Assembly (NCBI RefSeq): GCF_033439725.1
Contig: NW_026944390.1
Span: forward strand, 2,356,001-2,420,000
Length of the DNA: 64,000 nt
Direction: 5' to 3'
DNA from: Neurospora tetraspora
Lineage: Eukaryota; Ascomycota; Sordariomycetes; Sordariales; Sordariaceae
Within the stretch, counting starts at the first letter, position 1. Each line of letters begins with the position of its first letter. Made by a program: the position numbers and the translations under genes. Of the stretch, positions 46,462 to 57,744 are shown one piece after another. The notes beneath the pieces were generated by a model, which had not been told where the DNA came from, ran no database searches, and saw only the letters and a list, made by a program, of their open reading frames with translations.

Positions 46462-48898
46462 ATGGCGCACGGTGTTGGAATTCCTGGCAAAACTGGCCAC
46501 AAAGCTGAAGCGTGCAGAGCCGTCCTCCGAGACAGCCTGGAAATCCTAGATGTTGCCACAGACAAAAATGCAGAGCTTGGACAACTCGTCGAATCCGTCA
46601 GCGCGTCACTTTACCGGTTCGACACATGGACCGTTTCCATAAGGAAATTGTACAAGACGGACTTGAACAAGTCGTTTGATCCCTTACTTTATTCGCATGG
46701 TATTCGGCGCGATTTGTGCGACGAGGTGTTGAGGCTACTAGATCAGCTTCAAAAATTTCTGGAAGACTGTTCGTATATCAATGCCCGGCTTCAGAAACCC
46801 GCATGTCACGGTTCCCAGCTGACCATCAACAGTGATGCAGATTTTGAATGGCACCCGGCAACAGCGAACGTGGGTGAAGAGTCTGACCAGAGCACCGCCA
46901 AGTGATATGGACCTGAGCTCATCCGAGGATTCAGACAGTGAATTTGGAGCCTACATCAGGAAGATCAAGGAAGGGACTGCGGACCCGCAGACTGTCACCG
47001 AATCGAACGAACTATGCCGGTGTATCGATGATACCATCACTAGTCTTCTAAGGATAGCGATGCAAGTTGACGACTCGTTACTCAACTCCAAGTTCGATCT
47101 TTGCCAACTCAAGGATTCCGACTTCATAGAACCCGATATCATGCATGTGCGTGAGAAGTTCCCTTGGGCCAAAGGGAACGAACCCCTGGTCAGGAAACTA
47201 GGGAGGGCCAATGCTCAACGAAGGAAATGGCTCGAGAGTCGACGACAAGGTTGCGAAAGCCCTTTATATCAGTCCCACTTGGACTCGAAGGCGCTAAAAA
47301 CTTATGCCAATTATCAGAAGGATTCTTCCTCCTCCACCGCCACAGTTCCGACAACGTCTGATTCAGCTAGACAGTTTGGGGCGGATAAAAAAAAAAGGAG
47401 AGACAACGAGGGCTACTGCAACGGACTCTGGTGGGTCTTCTTCAATGAAAATGGATGAAGACGAGCCTGAATCATTGGTCCCGGAGCCTCCCTCGGATTT
47501 GACCTCAGGAAGACGCTTCCGATGCCCATACTGCTACATCCAGGTCGAAATATCAAACACACCAGAATGGCAGAGGCATGTGTTTGCCGATCTTTCGTCT
47601 TACACCTGCACTTTTGACAGCTGTCCTGCGCCCCTTTTCGAAACTCGGCAACAGTGGTTTCAGCACGAGATGGAAGTCCACCGAAAACACTGGCAGTGCG
47701 ATATGTGTGATGAAGTTCACCATTCTTCGTGGAATATGAAGAGACACTTTACGCAGAAACACTCGGACATCATCAAAGCCGACAATGACGAAGCCCATAC
47801 GGAACGATTGGGGAGACCACCAGAGAAGATCGGTGCTGAGGCATGCCCCCTATGTGATTACAAAGGAACTCTACAACGACGAAGCGGATCAATGCCCAGT
47901 GATTGGGAACTGACACCTCAGGCGTTTGGAAATCATCTGGCCAAACATTTAGAGGAATTATCCTTATTCGTGCTGCCACCCACAACTGCCAATGACAGAA
48001 AAGGCAAGGCTACTACTGGGTTCACTAACTTCAACCCGTCTGGGACGGACATGGACTTGGTTGTTGCGGAAGTGGAGGACAAATCCGAGCTCACGAGGCT
48101 CCAATGCCCTCAGTGTGACCGCCGACCGGATGGGTTCAATTCCGTAAAGGACCTGGGCAGCCATATGGTAGGGGTACACCGTCGCAAAATTAAATGGGTT
48201 TGCAGTGTGCTCGCACATTGCAGGAATTGTTCAAGCAAAAAGCAGTACGGGGCGTACCATGACGTCGTTGCGCATTTAAGAAGGAACCTTTCCTTGAGGG
48301 TGAAGCAGCCGAGGAAAGGTCCAAAGCAGAAGCAAGAAAATGAAGCCACCGAGGCCGGGGAACATTTGCTTGCACAGTTTATTGGTTTTGAGTATGTTGA
48401 CGGCGCTGAACACAGTGGCATGACTGGGACCGGGATTCAAGGCTTGTAATATCAACAAGCTGCGTTCGTGCCTTCATGGCCCTTTGTTGAAGATTCCCCA
48501 ATCTACAATATCGACAATATCAACCCCGTCTCCTGGAACGAAGACATCAACGCCTTCTTCTGGAATGAAGACATCAACGCCTTCTCCTTCCAAGACCCTT
48601 CACAGCTTCAGATACCACCATATGATTCGTCTTCGCTCATACCGTATCCCCTCACCGCTCCGCTTGATCATTCCTCAATTCCTGCTCCTTTCTCGGGTCT
48701 TCCGGCACACCCTGATACATCTTCGTCCATGCCGTACCCCCTCACCACCTCTATTGAGAATTCCTCAATTCTCACTCCCTCCTCGCTGCCATCAAGTACT
48801 GTTTCACCCCAAAAACTCCGGGTAATGGACTTAGCACATCCACATATTCCTATGATCCAGCTTCCTTACAGGATCCTGAGGATGATGCTCTCGCGTGA
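46462..48898 (+). pseudogene. C2H2-type zinc-finger accessory gene, broken by frameshifts and a stop
   Basis: Protein-like sequence moves through the frames. Frame 1 runs 46462-46905 (helical N-terminus from MAHGVGIPG). Frame 2 follows from about 46890 (MDLSSSEDSDSEF, HVREKFPWAKGN, RRKWLESRRQG). Frame 3 follows from the A10 run at 47387-47396, carrying the fingers RFRCPYC, YTCTFDSCPAPLF, HWQCDMCDE, EACPLCDY and LQCPQCDRRP. A TAA at 48447-48449 is followed in the same frame by a Ser/Pro-rich tail (WNEDINAF repeated twice), and near the C4A5 run at 48808-48816 the frame shifts again to end DPEDDALA. The first shift could be an intron (46832-46934 would restore phase, with a weak donor), but the A10 shift, the TAA and the tail shift have no splice explanation. 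The layout matches a large fungal family with C2H2-like fingers after a helical domain. Confidence 0.72.
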
Positions 48899-49758
48899 GT
48901 ATTCCCTATGGAAGAAGACACGGATGCCGATTTGCATAATCTCTATTTACACATGTGATCGCAACCACCACACAGATAGTCCGCAACTGAGTTTCCAAAA
49001 TACCGTATGCTGGCTTTGTCACTCCTGGACCTCATTCGCTTATACCCTTTCAATATTCCCTTCGACGGTTACATGCAAGAAAACTGCTGGTATATAAGAG
49101 AGACAAGAGCAATGGAGGACTCCGGAGATCGGCTAGTTTCAAGAAACCCCATCCAAGCGAATACCCGAGAAAGAGTTAGGCAGCGCAGGAGCTTAAACAG
49201 TTCCTAACCGTGGAAGAATATGTGTTCCCGTCAGGGCTAGAAGGGTCTCCAGACTCAATACCAACCAAGGCTTTGGGAAAGTAGGCCATTCGAGGCCCGA
49301 CGAGTACTCTACTTGACCTGGTGAGATTTAGACAGCAATCGACATGAAGAACGCCGATACTCGTTAACTCACCAGCTCGGGTGCATCCATCACAAACGCT
49401 TTGGAGGGGGACACAGAAACAGACAACGCAATGGTTCCGAAAACAAGACATCTCATGGCTGCTAGGAAACCTGGGGTAGGCTCACACTCAGTGCACTGCA
49501 CTAATTCCATTCCCGTTTTTCCTTCCATCTTGACTCTTTCCTTCCTCCTTTTCTTCTATCTCCTTTCGTGTCTTGCGCATCCTCTGAGTCTCGTCTCTCT
49601 CTTTTATAGTATAGAGCACACAATTAACACAGCAAAAATTCCAGCTCAAGTCTAATAATCCAACAAGTGCCTCATGTTCATCAAAAGCCCCGCGCCGCAA
49701 TCAGCCTGGCGTAGGTAGGACGCCGTACACGATTTTGCCATCACCATCAATCGTCGCG
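48899..49758. other. Intergenic, nothing recognised
   Basis: Lies between the broken C2H2-type gene and the CAA microsatellite. Only short frames occur. Confidence 0.5.
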
Positions 49759-49889
<131 letters not shown>

Positions 49890-49896
49890 AGTCGCT

Positions 49897-49900
49897 TATA
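49897..49900 (+). promoter_or_regulatory. TATA element of 5S rRNA gene copy 2
   Basis: CTTATAAGG with TATA at -29 to -26 from the 5S start, the spacing expected for Neurospora 5S genes. Confidence 0.75.
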
Positions 49901-49925
49901 AGGCAGTGTATCGCTACAAAAAAGC

Positions 49926-50044
49926 ACATACGACCACAGATGGTAGAAAACTCGGGATCCCGTCCGCTCTCCCATAGATAAGCTACCAATCGCCTGACTA
50001 GTAGTTGGGTCGGTGACGACCAGCGAATCCCAGGTGTTGTATGT
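49926..50044 (+). rRNA. 5S ribosomal RNA gene, copy 2 (different isotype)
   Basis: 119 bp, ACATACGACCAC...TGTTGTATGT, followed by a T9 terminator. The internal promoter and loop sequences are identical to copy 1 at 29555. The two strands of helix II differ but pair within the gene (GAT-GGTAG with CTACC-A-ATC, keeping the bulged A). Such compensatory change argues that both copies are functional isotypes rather than pseudogenes. Confidence 0.93.
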
Positions 50045-50930
50045 TTTTTTTTCTCCACATACTTTTTGTATACTTGTATCATTTCCCTTTTGCTTATGAT
50101 GAAGCGCATGTGCTTCAGGTTTGCGCGACGCGGTGGCTTTTGCTTATTAAATAAGTCCTTCAATTATGTCGGTTTTAATACTCTCGATGCGGTTTGGCTG
50201 CGATTGGTCGTCCTCGTCGTTGTTGAGGAAGGTTGTATCCCCGAAGGTCGGACACCCGCGTCCACGTGCGAATACAAGACATATGTTACAATCACTTAAA
50301 GATACAGCAGCGATGGTAATGATGTAAAATGCCTTCAAAAGTTTCCACTGTCTCCAACCATGTCCATTATCCCAAAGGAGTGTATCTGCAAATAACAAGG
50401 GTATCAATCTCCTCTCCTCTCCTTCCTTCAGCTTCATGCCAAGCTATGTACCTTCATGTAAAATGAGTGTCGTGAATTCGTAAGTGTCCCAAATCCTTGA
50501 ATCGTTCCCTCCCTTCCATTTTTGTCCTTCATTTATTAAACCTCCCACAGCTACAACGCTGCACATTCCCGCCGCGGCGACGGCCGCATCCGCACCCGCT
50601 CGTACATACATCCGCGCAATGGAGCACAAGCATATACATGTCCCAACTCCCATCATCCCTCTCCAGGAGTGTGTTTTGAGGTGGAACACCGGGAGCGAAG
50701 AAGCGAAGTACTTCTAGAACGAACATCCCGGGAACACAAACACATACACCAACCACATATTCTCCCTCTTTCAGCAGATTAAACACTAGAACGTGCCTCG
50801 CCCGTTCACCACACTTCCACACCCGGGCCAATCCACGGATCTCATCCATGAGGATCCAAAGGGGAAAGTATTAAAAGGCTGAAACAGGGAATTAAAGCGG
50901 AAGAACTCCCCTGTTCGTTAATCAAGATAT
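50045..50930. other. 3' region of the GPI-protein gene and 5S flank
   Basis: No gene. The half nearest 50930 is likely the 3' UTR of the minus-strand gene. Confidence 0.55.
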
Positions 50931-53900
50931 TTACAAGAAAAGGATGGCTGCCAAGATGGTAGCCAACAAAGCCGCTACCGACGGTGACTGGGTGACACTG
51001 CCCGCTGCAGGAACGGGGGGCATATCGGAGATGCTAGACGGTGGGGCGGTCGAGGTGATGAAGCCCCCTGTGCCAGTAGCACTAACAGTGCCATTACCGG
51101 GTGCGGTGATCGATGACCCGATGCTTGAAACTGAGGGCAGCGACGAAGCCAATAGGGAAGACGACGAAACTGACGCAGGTCCGGTGGAAGAGGCGGTGGC
51201 CGACGATACCCCGACTGCAGACGACCTGGTGGTAGACGACGACGAAACTGACACAGGTCCGGTGGAAGAGGCGGTGACCGACGATACCCCGACTGCAGAC
51301 GACCTGGTGGTAGACGACGACACAACTGCGCTGGATGATACAGCTGAGGATGACGATACGGTCGAGGTCGACGATTCAGCCGATGAAGATGACGCGGTCG
51401 AGACTGTTGAGGAAGTTTCAGAGACAGCCGTGCTCGACGCTGAAGACGAGGGGGTTAGGACTTCCGAAGAAGACGAAACAACCGGCGCCGCGGAAGATGA
51501 GAAAACTACCGACTCAGAGGAAGAAACAGGCGGCTGAGAAGGAGCTTGAGTCGATGAAACAACCGCGGGCTCAGAGGAAATTACCACCGCCGTAGAAGAA
51601 GAGGAAGGGGGTGGCGGGGCAGCAGAGGAAGAGGAGCTGATCACCGGCTCTGACGAGGGAACTATAACTGGGGGTAGAGAAGAAGGCAAGGCCGGCGCAG
51701 AAGACGAACTTGGCTCACTTGACGATGGTTGAGCAGAAGAGCTCGAGGATGGAGGAGGGACGTCGGAGGTAGTCGTGGTGGAAGGCTCCGGGGCTGGCGG
51801 AGAAGACGAGGTTGAGATGGGTACGGGCTCAGTGCTCGAGTTAGGTGCCTGCTGCGAAGTTGTGGAGATCGTGGGAGTGGTAGACTCGACCGGCTGTGGG
51901 GGTATGCTGGTTGGGGCAGGTGAAGGGGCCTGTTCGTTGCAGTAGTTGATGTACTGAGAAAACTTGGGTTCGAGATATTCCTTGGTGGCAAGCTTGAGAT
52001 CCTTGGCTCCCTTTTCGATACACGTGTTGCAGTCATGGTAATATTTGCTGAACTGCGATTCAGTGGCACATAAGGCCTCTGACTTGCCAACTTTTTGAGC
52101 CTCGTGATACGCCTTGTTGCAATCAACATAACACCAAGAAGGAATCACGCTATCGTCGCGCTTTGAAAGAAGTCGCGAATTGCGCTTGTATCCGTATCTC
52201 GTTGCAGATGAGGCTGCAGAAGCTGAAGTAGTGGTTGTTGCCAGTGGGAAATGGGTTATGTCTGTCTGGGAAGCCCAATTGCCCGTGGCAATAGTTGTTG
52301 TGGTACCGCCGACTGCAATGATAACGAGCTCCTCCTCGAAGATATCGTAGCTCAAACCGAATGCATTAGGGTTGAGGTTGAAATAACCCTCGGTTGGCGG
52401 GTAATAACCAGTTTGGTTGGTTGGCCATGTCACATTAGGATACCAAGGAGCTGGCTTACACCACTGCGGTTCGCACACATAATCATCGGAAGGCGAATCG
52501 GCCCACAAGTTGCAACCGTCTGGTTTAGGCTCATTGCAAACGAAACCAGGCTTACAACCCCAAGTCCGGTCAGACTTAGGATCATACGCCTTCCGAAGAG
52601 CGGGCGCAACAGTGCCCGTGGGGAAGCAAGTTGTGATCGTTTTCGAGACGGTCGTGGCGATGGTAATCGTTGAGGGTGGCTTGGTAATTGTCTGTGTAAT
52701 GGTTTGAGGGGGTACCGATAAGGTCGTCGTGCTCGTTATCGTAGAAGCGGGCAGCGTGGTAGTGACAGTGGTTCCATCAAGGGTTAAGGTGGTGGTGGTG
52801 GGGGGTACAACTGATGTAAATGTGGTCACCACTGTTGTTCCTGGGAGCGTCAGAGTAGAGATTTTATGCTCCGTCTGAGTGATAGTATGATCCAAGGTCT
52901 GCGTAACGATCGTTGGAGGGAGTGTAATGGTGATAGGAGTGCCAGATACGGTTGTTATGATGGGCGGCGGAACGACAGTCGCGGTGGTAGTGAAAACCTC
53001 GGTTGCGGTCGTGCGATCAGTGACAGTCTGAACGGACGTGAAAGAGCTGACAACAACAGATGTGACTACGGCCGTCTCGGTTGTGTAGAAAGTAGTGCTA
53101 TCGGTAACGGTCACCGGATAAGAAGTTACCGTGGTGAAGGTCGTGGTTTCCGTCGTAGCACTGACAACAGTGCTAAGCACAACATCGGTGGTGGTTACAA
53201 CGTCCGTTGTCGTGGTCGGAACCAACGTGGTGTAAATGTCCGTGATTGTGTTGTAGTCGGTCGTCCATATCGTCTTGGTGCCGGTCACGGTAACCGGGTA
53301 GGAACTGATTTCCGTGGTGGTCGTAGTACAAATCACCTCAACATAATCAGTCGTTGTCTTTTCGATGGTCTGGATTAAATGTTAGTTAACAAGAATCCTT
53401 TGTATTTTACAATCAGAGGAGCAAAGGCTTACATTGATGCTTGTGTAGGTTGTTTCAATGGTGGACCAGAGAGTTGTGCTATCAACCACAGTATACGGGA
53501 CAGATATCGCCGTAGTGTAAACGACCGTCTCAGTTTCCACCTCTGTCGTCGGGATGTAAACGGTTGTTGGGACTGTTGTCGGGACTGCGACTTCGACCGT
53601 TGTCTCGACAGTCGATGTCTCGGTGGTTGTCTTCCATGTAGTCGTCGTGCTGACAACACAATACGAAGAGTGATCCTCCCCATTACAAATGGTAACTGTT
53701 GTAGTGACTGGGTAGCTCTGCGAGGCCATTAGTCACATGAATCTGATGGATTCACGATTATGCGTGAGCTTACTGTTGTATAGACTGCGGTTGCGGTAAT
53801 AGTCTCGTAGTCGGTAGCGGTCTCCGTGTATCCAGAGGTCACGATGGCCGTGTCAGTAAGCGTTTCGGTGTCGAGGACGGTGGTTGTGAGCTGAACATAT

Positions 53901-54644
53901 TAGTCAGCATGCTAACTAGACAAGAAGGGAAAAGGTAAAATCGGCCGTACATATTCGGTTTCTTCGACGGTTGAGGTGTGAATGACTGTCTCTACCACCG
54001 TTGCCGTTACGACACCAGTGTGGATGACTGTCTCCTTTGCCGTAACCGTTGCCGTGTACTGCAATCCAAGTTAGCGATGAACGTAGTTGCCAGGATCTAC
54101 GGGAGACCAAGAAGACTGGCGGTCCTGTGGTACAGCAGGTAGAGTTTCTCCGCGGTTTCAGGGTAACCCGTAACTTCATACAGAAGCTGGCAGAGTACAA
54201 TGGAAGGTATCTGGTGCCATTTGCATCTCGCTGCGGCGGTCATGACTTACCGATTCTGTACAAATAACTGTCACTGTAGAGGCGGGCTTAGGCTTGCTAG
54301 TCTGCTATTAGACTGATAACTCCTCCCATTCGAACAAGGAAGATCAACATACTAAACAGTGGTTGTGGTCCTATCAAGTGTTAGTCATGGACCGAGCAGC
54401 ATGTTAATGGATCCTTCACTTACACAATTGGCTCGACGCACTTGCGGCAGTCGTGCCTATGTTCCTCACAAAACCCCTTATCGGTATAAGCGGTAAAGCT
54501 CTCTTCAGGCGCAAGAGACTCGACGGGAGCAGCGCTTGAGACCTCCGTGGTGTTGGACCTGGGGTAAAGCGGCCTTTCGGCGGCGGAGACGAGCTGGGTT
54601 AGGGCCAACGCCCCGAGCGTGCCCAAAACCCTCGTAACAAGCAT
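50931..54644 (-). CDS. GPI-anchored Ser/Thr-rich cell-surface glycoprotein
   Basis: Seven exons on the minus strand: 54424-54644, 54353-54370 (18 bp), 54251-54296, 53951-54058, 53774-53890, 53433-53717 and 50931-53369, encoding 1077 residues. All junctions keep phase and have GTA(A/T/C)G donors with AG acceptors. Residues 1-22 are a signal peptide (MLVTRVLGTLGALALTQLVSA). A long Thr/Val-rich part made of TVTxxxTTTV-type repeats follows, then a Cys-rich core (TWGCKPGFVCNEPKPDGC, YVCEPQWCKP), a dibasic KRDD, a second Cys cluster (CYVDCNKAYHEAQ...CNTCIEKG) and a Ser/Pro stalk. The end is a hydrophobic GPI-attachment tail (VAALLATILAAILFL). It should be heavily O-mannosylated and displayed on the cell wall or membrane, perhaps as a sensor or adhesin; the ligand is unknown. 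The antisense acidic frame 50944-51537 is a composition artefact. Confidence 0.85.
51160..51315 (-). repeat. 78 bp tandem repeat in the stalk of the GPI protein
   Basis: Two near-identical units (51160-51237 and 51238-51315), each coding 26 residues that begin SSSSTTRSSAVGVSS. The period is a multiple of three, so copy number could vary without breaking the frame. Confidence 0.9.
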
Positions 54645-57567
54645 GCTGCCTGAAAGAGACCGTCAAGTCAAGCTGGGTAAGTTTAGCAGGCCAACGAGTG
54701 AGGTCAGGTCTCCGGAAGGGAAAACGAGTGTGAAGCTGTCGCAACGAGTGAAGCTTGCGCCGGAAGACTTGACGTAAAAACATAAACGACGGAAATGGGG
54801 TGCGGCAGCGGCACTGGCCGATGATATAAGGCTGGTGGGAACTAACAGGCCCTGGCAGGTTGGGGGACCAGGCAATCTTTTGGGTAAGCCCAAAACAGAT
54901 GAACCAATGGCGTAAAAGTGCACTATTCGGCAAGCATCACCCTCGTCTGCAGAGCAATCCTATCCTATCCCATCCCATGTCTTTTGGCGTGATGTGGTGC
55001 GTTGTGGCTCCAACGGTGCGGACAGGAGGGAATGCTAGGCCGGCTTACTTTGGTTTCCTGGATGTTTATTTTTACCCCGTTGGATTATGGTCCTCCGCTT
55101 GGAAGACTCGACCGGGCACCAAGGGGCTGGCTGTCGAAAAAGAGAAAAATACAAAATAACGACTAAAAGAGATGCCAGGCTCCCAAGGGACAACACACTT
55201 GCATGGCACCAAGAGCAATACGCTGCAGGCCCTGTTGGTGGACGAGTGGGTGGACGGGCAAAAGTGAGAGTGAAAGTCTCGAGAGCTCCGAGTTTGGTAC
55301 TCCCGTGCTCCACTGTGTTCCCCTGCTTCACTACGGCGTACTCGCGGGGATGCATGGCCACATCCCACAGGCACAACCACCCATTGAACATCATTGCCCG
55401 AGAGGCGGGAATCCAATAGCAAATAGGCCTAGACTAGCCCGGCTGGCCCTATCCAATGTAACCGTGCTCGGCATCAAGGGACTAGGCTCTTGCCGAGCTA
55501 GACCTTGGACAGATATGTGGGAAGGAAGAAGATTTCAAGGAAGAACACGACGCATTCTGACGAAAGCCTGCTCTGGCGATCACTGATCTGAGTCAGTTTA
55601 AGATCTCGCAAGAGCCCCAATTGACGATTTGACAACACAGCAGAGAAGCAAGTGAGAGCTCCAATGATTGTTGCCTTCACCATGATCGTGCCTGGTTACA
55701 TCCAAGGTGGGCTAGCTGACCTGACTGTGAGCATTGGGCTTGTTTGTCAGCGCAAAGGTGAGTTGAAGGCTGGTAAAAAGGGAGGCACAAGCTACGAGCT
55801 TTGGCAATGATGACAGAGAAGGGACAAGAAAGAAACCGATAAAAGATTGGAGCTTGTGTGACTGTGCAAGACGGCAGGCTGGGGCACTGAGTGAGCCGTC
55901 CGACCAGGATGTCCGAGTCCGGGGCAACGATTTTCGAGCCAAGCAAACCCAACGTTGCTAGGGGCGCCAGGGACGGACAGAAGGCCCGCCGAGGGGAGCA
56001 GTTGACCAGGGGGGGTGCTAACGACAAAAGGCAAGGCGAATCCCTCAACGAGACAAGAAGCAGGAACGCGCAATTTACAGCTACACCACTAGTTCCGGCA
56101 ACGGCAGGTGGTTTTGAGTTGAGTCCATCCGATGCTCCATGGGGTATTAGAGGTATTTACTGTAGTGCACAGGTGTCTCCGGGCCGGTAGCACGGTACTC
56201 TGTTCTGAATCAGGACGGGTGATGTCTCTGGGGGAGAACCATATCAGTGAGTACAAAGGTGAGAACGTGGGAGACTGCAACCACACCAAGAGCCAAAGGC
56301 CGCAATGGTGGCCGAAACCCCTCTTTTTCTCTTTTTTTCCTGGGACCCGTATTGCTGACTGCTGTGAGGGCATCTGGCGATGTTGACTGGCTCTTGGTTG
56401 AAGAGGCTGGCCACCTAGAACACGTCCGCACTGCAGACAGGTCCCAACCACGGCGTCCGGCTTGAGCCACACTGCATAGCGGGAGGGTGAGATGGTGGGC
56501 TGGTTCAAGCAGGTCGTCCGGGAAAAGGTGCCAGTGAGTGCCATTATAAGGTGATAATATCGGACGGGATGATATTGTCCTTATTGTAACTGTCTCGTCC
56601 GGGAAAACCAGAGCCTCATCCAAGACTCGCGGGAATACGATCACGGTGGTCCTGGGAGCGAATATCTGGAGATAATCCTGTAGGGAGTGCAATTGAAAAT
56701 ACGGGTTGGTTCCCATGGTCATCATCATCCATCTGGACTGTCTGCAGAGTCTTGCCTGGAGAGTCCAGACCCGGCACTGGTGATATTGAAGGGCGCCACA
56801 AGCGCACAGGCTGAAGGACGAATGGTAGAAGGCTGGTGTCATGATATGTAAGTAACTGCTGAAAGTTCACTGTTGACTCTGAGCATCGAGACACCGGAGC
56901 ATCAACTCATGAGGTGCTGAAATGCCTGTTAGACACGTGCTGAAAAGCAAGTCCGTTGCTGGAGTCTGTACAGTAATGCCAGGTACACGAAAACCGTAAT
57001 GAGGTTCGGGATTCAGTGCCAGGGCCCCAGGTACCTTCGGAGCCAGTGCGACAAGTGCCCGGCCCGGCAACGAGGGCAAGGAGAGAAGAGAATGCAAAGG
57101 GACACGGCGTGATCTTTGTTAGCACCGTAACCTCAGCAGGGCATGCGGGAAATTACCTGACTTGAGAAGATGCCGCAACGGTGTAGAAAGCGAACAAGAG
57201 ATGAGTCGAACCAAGGGAGAGCAAAGAGGCGGTGGTGGCATAGCTTGTGGTGGTGAGTGTTGATTGATGACAGCGGCCGGCGGAGGATGGAGCTGAGGAG
57301 GATTGTTGGGTCGCAGGGCCTCACAGGAAGCAAGATGACCCAGAACTCGACGGATTTGCGACCGAGCTGTTGCGACCGAAAAAATGAGAGGGCAGTGGTG
57401 TCAATGAGCGGGAAGCAGACCGGGGACGGAAAGAACATGCCCCGGTACATGGCGTTGTCTGATTGGCCCGATTGACCCCGGCTAGTGTAGCCTTAAGAGT
57501 GGAAGCACCAAAGGAACGACGCGCGATTATGCGCGATCTGGCAATGCGGCTTCCAAGTTCCAACCCT
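54645..57567. other. 2.9 kb without a supported gene; upstream region of the GPI-protein gene
   Basis: Normal composition. The first several hundred bases are the likely promoter. Frames such as 55498-55683 (minus, signal-like start) and 57321-57584 (minus, presequence-like) have no homology I recognise and the latter borrows its start from the LTR. None is called. Confidence 0.5.
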
Positions 57568-57572
57568 ACACC
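57568..57572. repeat. Target-site duplication, left
   Basis: ACACC immediately before the 5' LTR; identical to 63086-63090. Confidence 0.92.
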
Positions 57573-57744
57573 TGTCAGATTCAAGGGTGGTTTTAGCCAT
57601 ACTATATGGAGGTTAGCGCTCTAGCCACCTGATATTGCCTGATTTCTGGGCATATCTGGGTTACCCCAGCACCCCTTATACCTTCTAAGTGAGTCAATCA
57701 TATACACTCTTCAATTAATTAATTCTACACCATCACATCTAACA
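57573..57744 (+). repeat. 5' LTR of copia element
   Basis: 172 bp, TGTCAGATTC...ATCTAACA (TG...CA ends). Differs from the 3' LTR at about 26 sites, all but one transitions. Confidence 0.95.

Noticed and set aside
50944-51537. Acidic 197-codon plus-strand frame
   Set aside because: Antisense of the Ser-rich stalk of the GPI protein; Ser codons read as Asp/Glu/Thr/Val on the other strand.
57321-57584. Minus-strand presequence-like frame crossing into the 5' LTR, possible gene split by the copia insertion
   Set aside because: Joining the flanks across one target copy extends the frame only to a nearby stop, with no recognisable protein.
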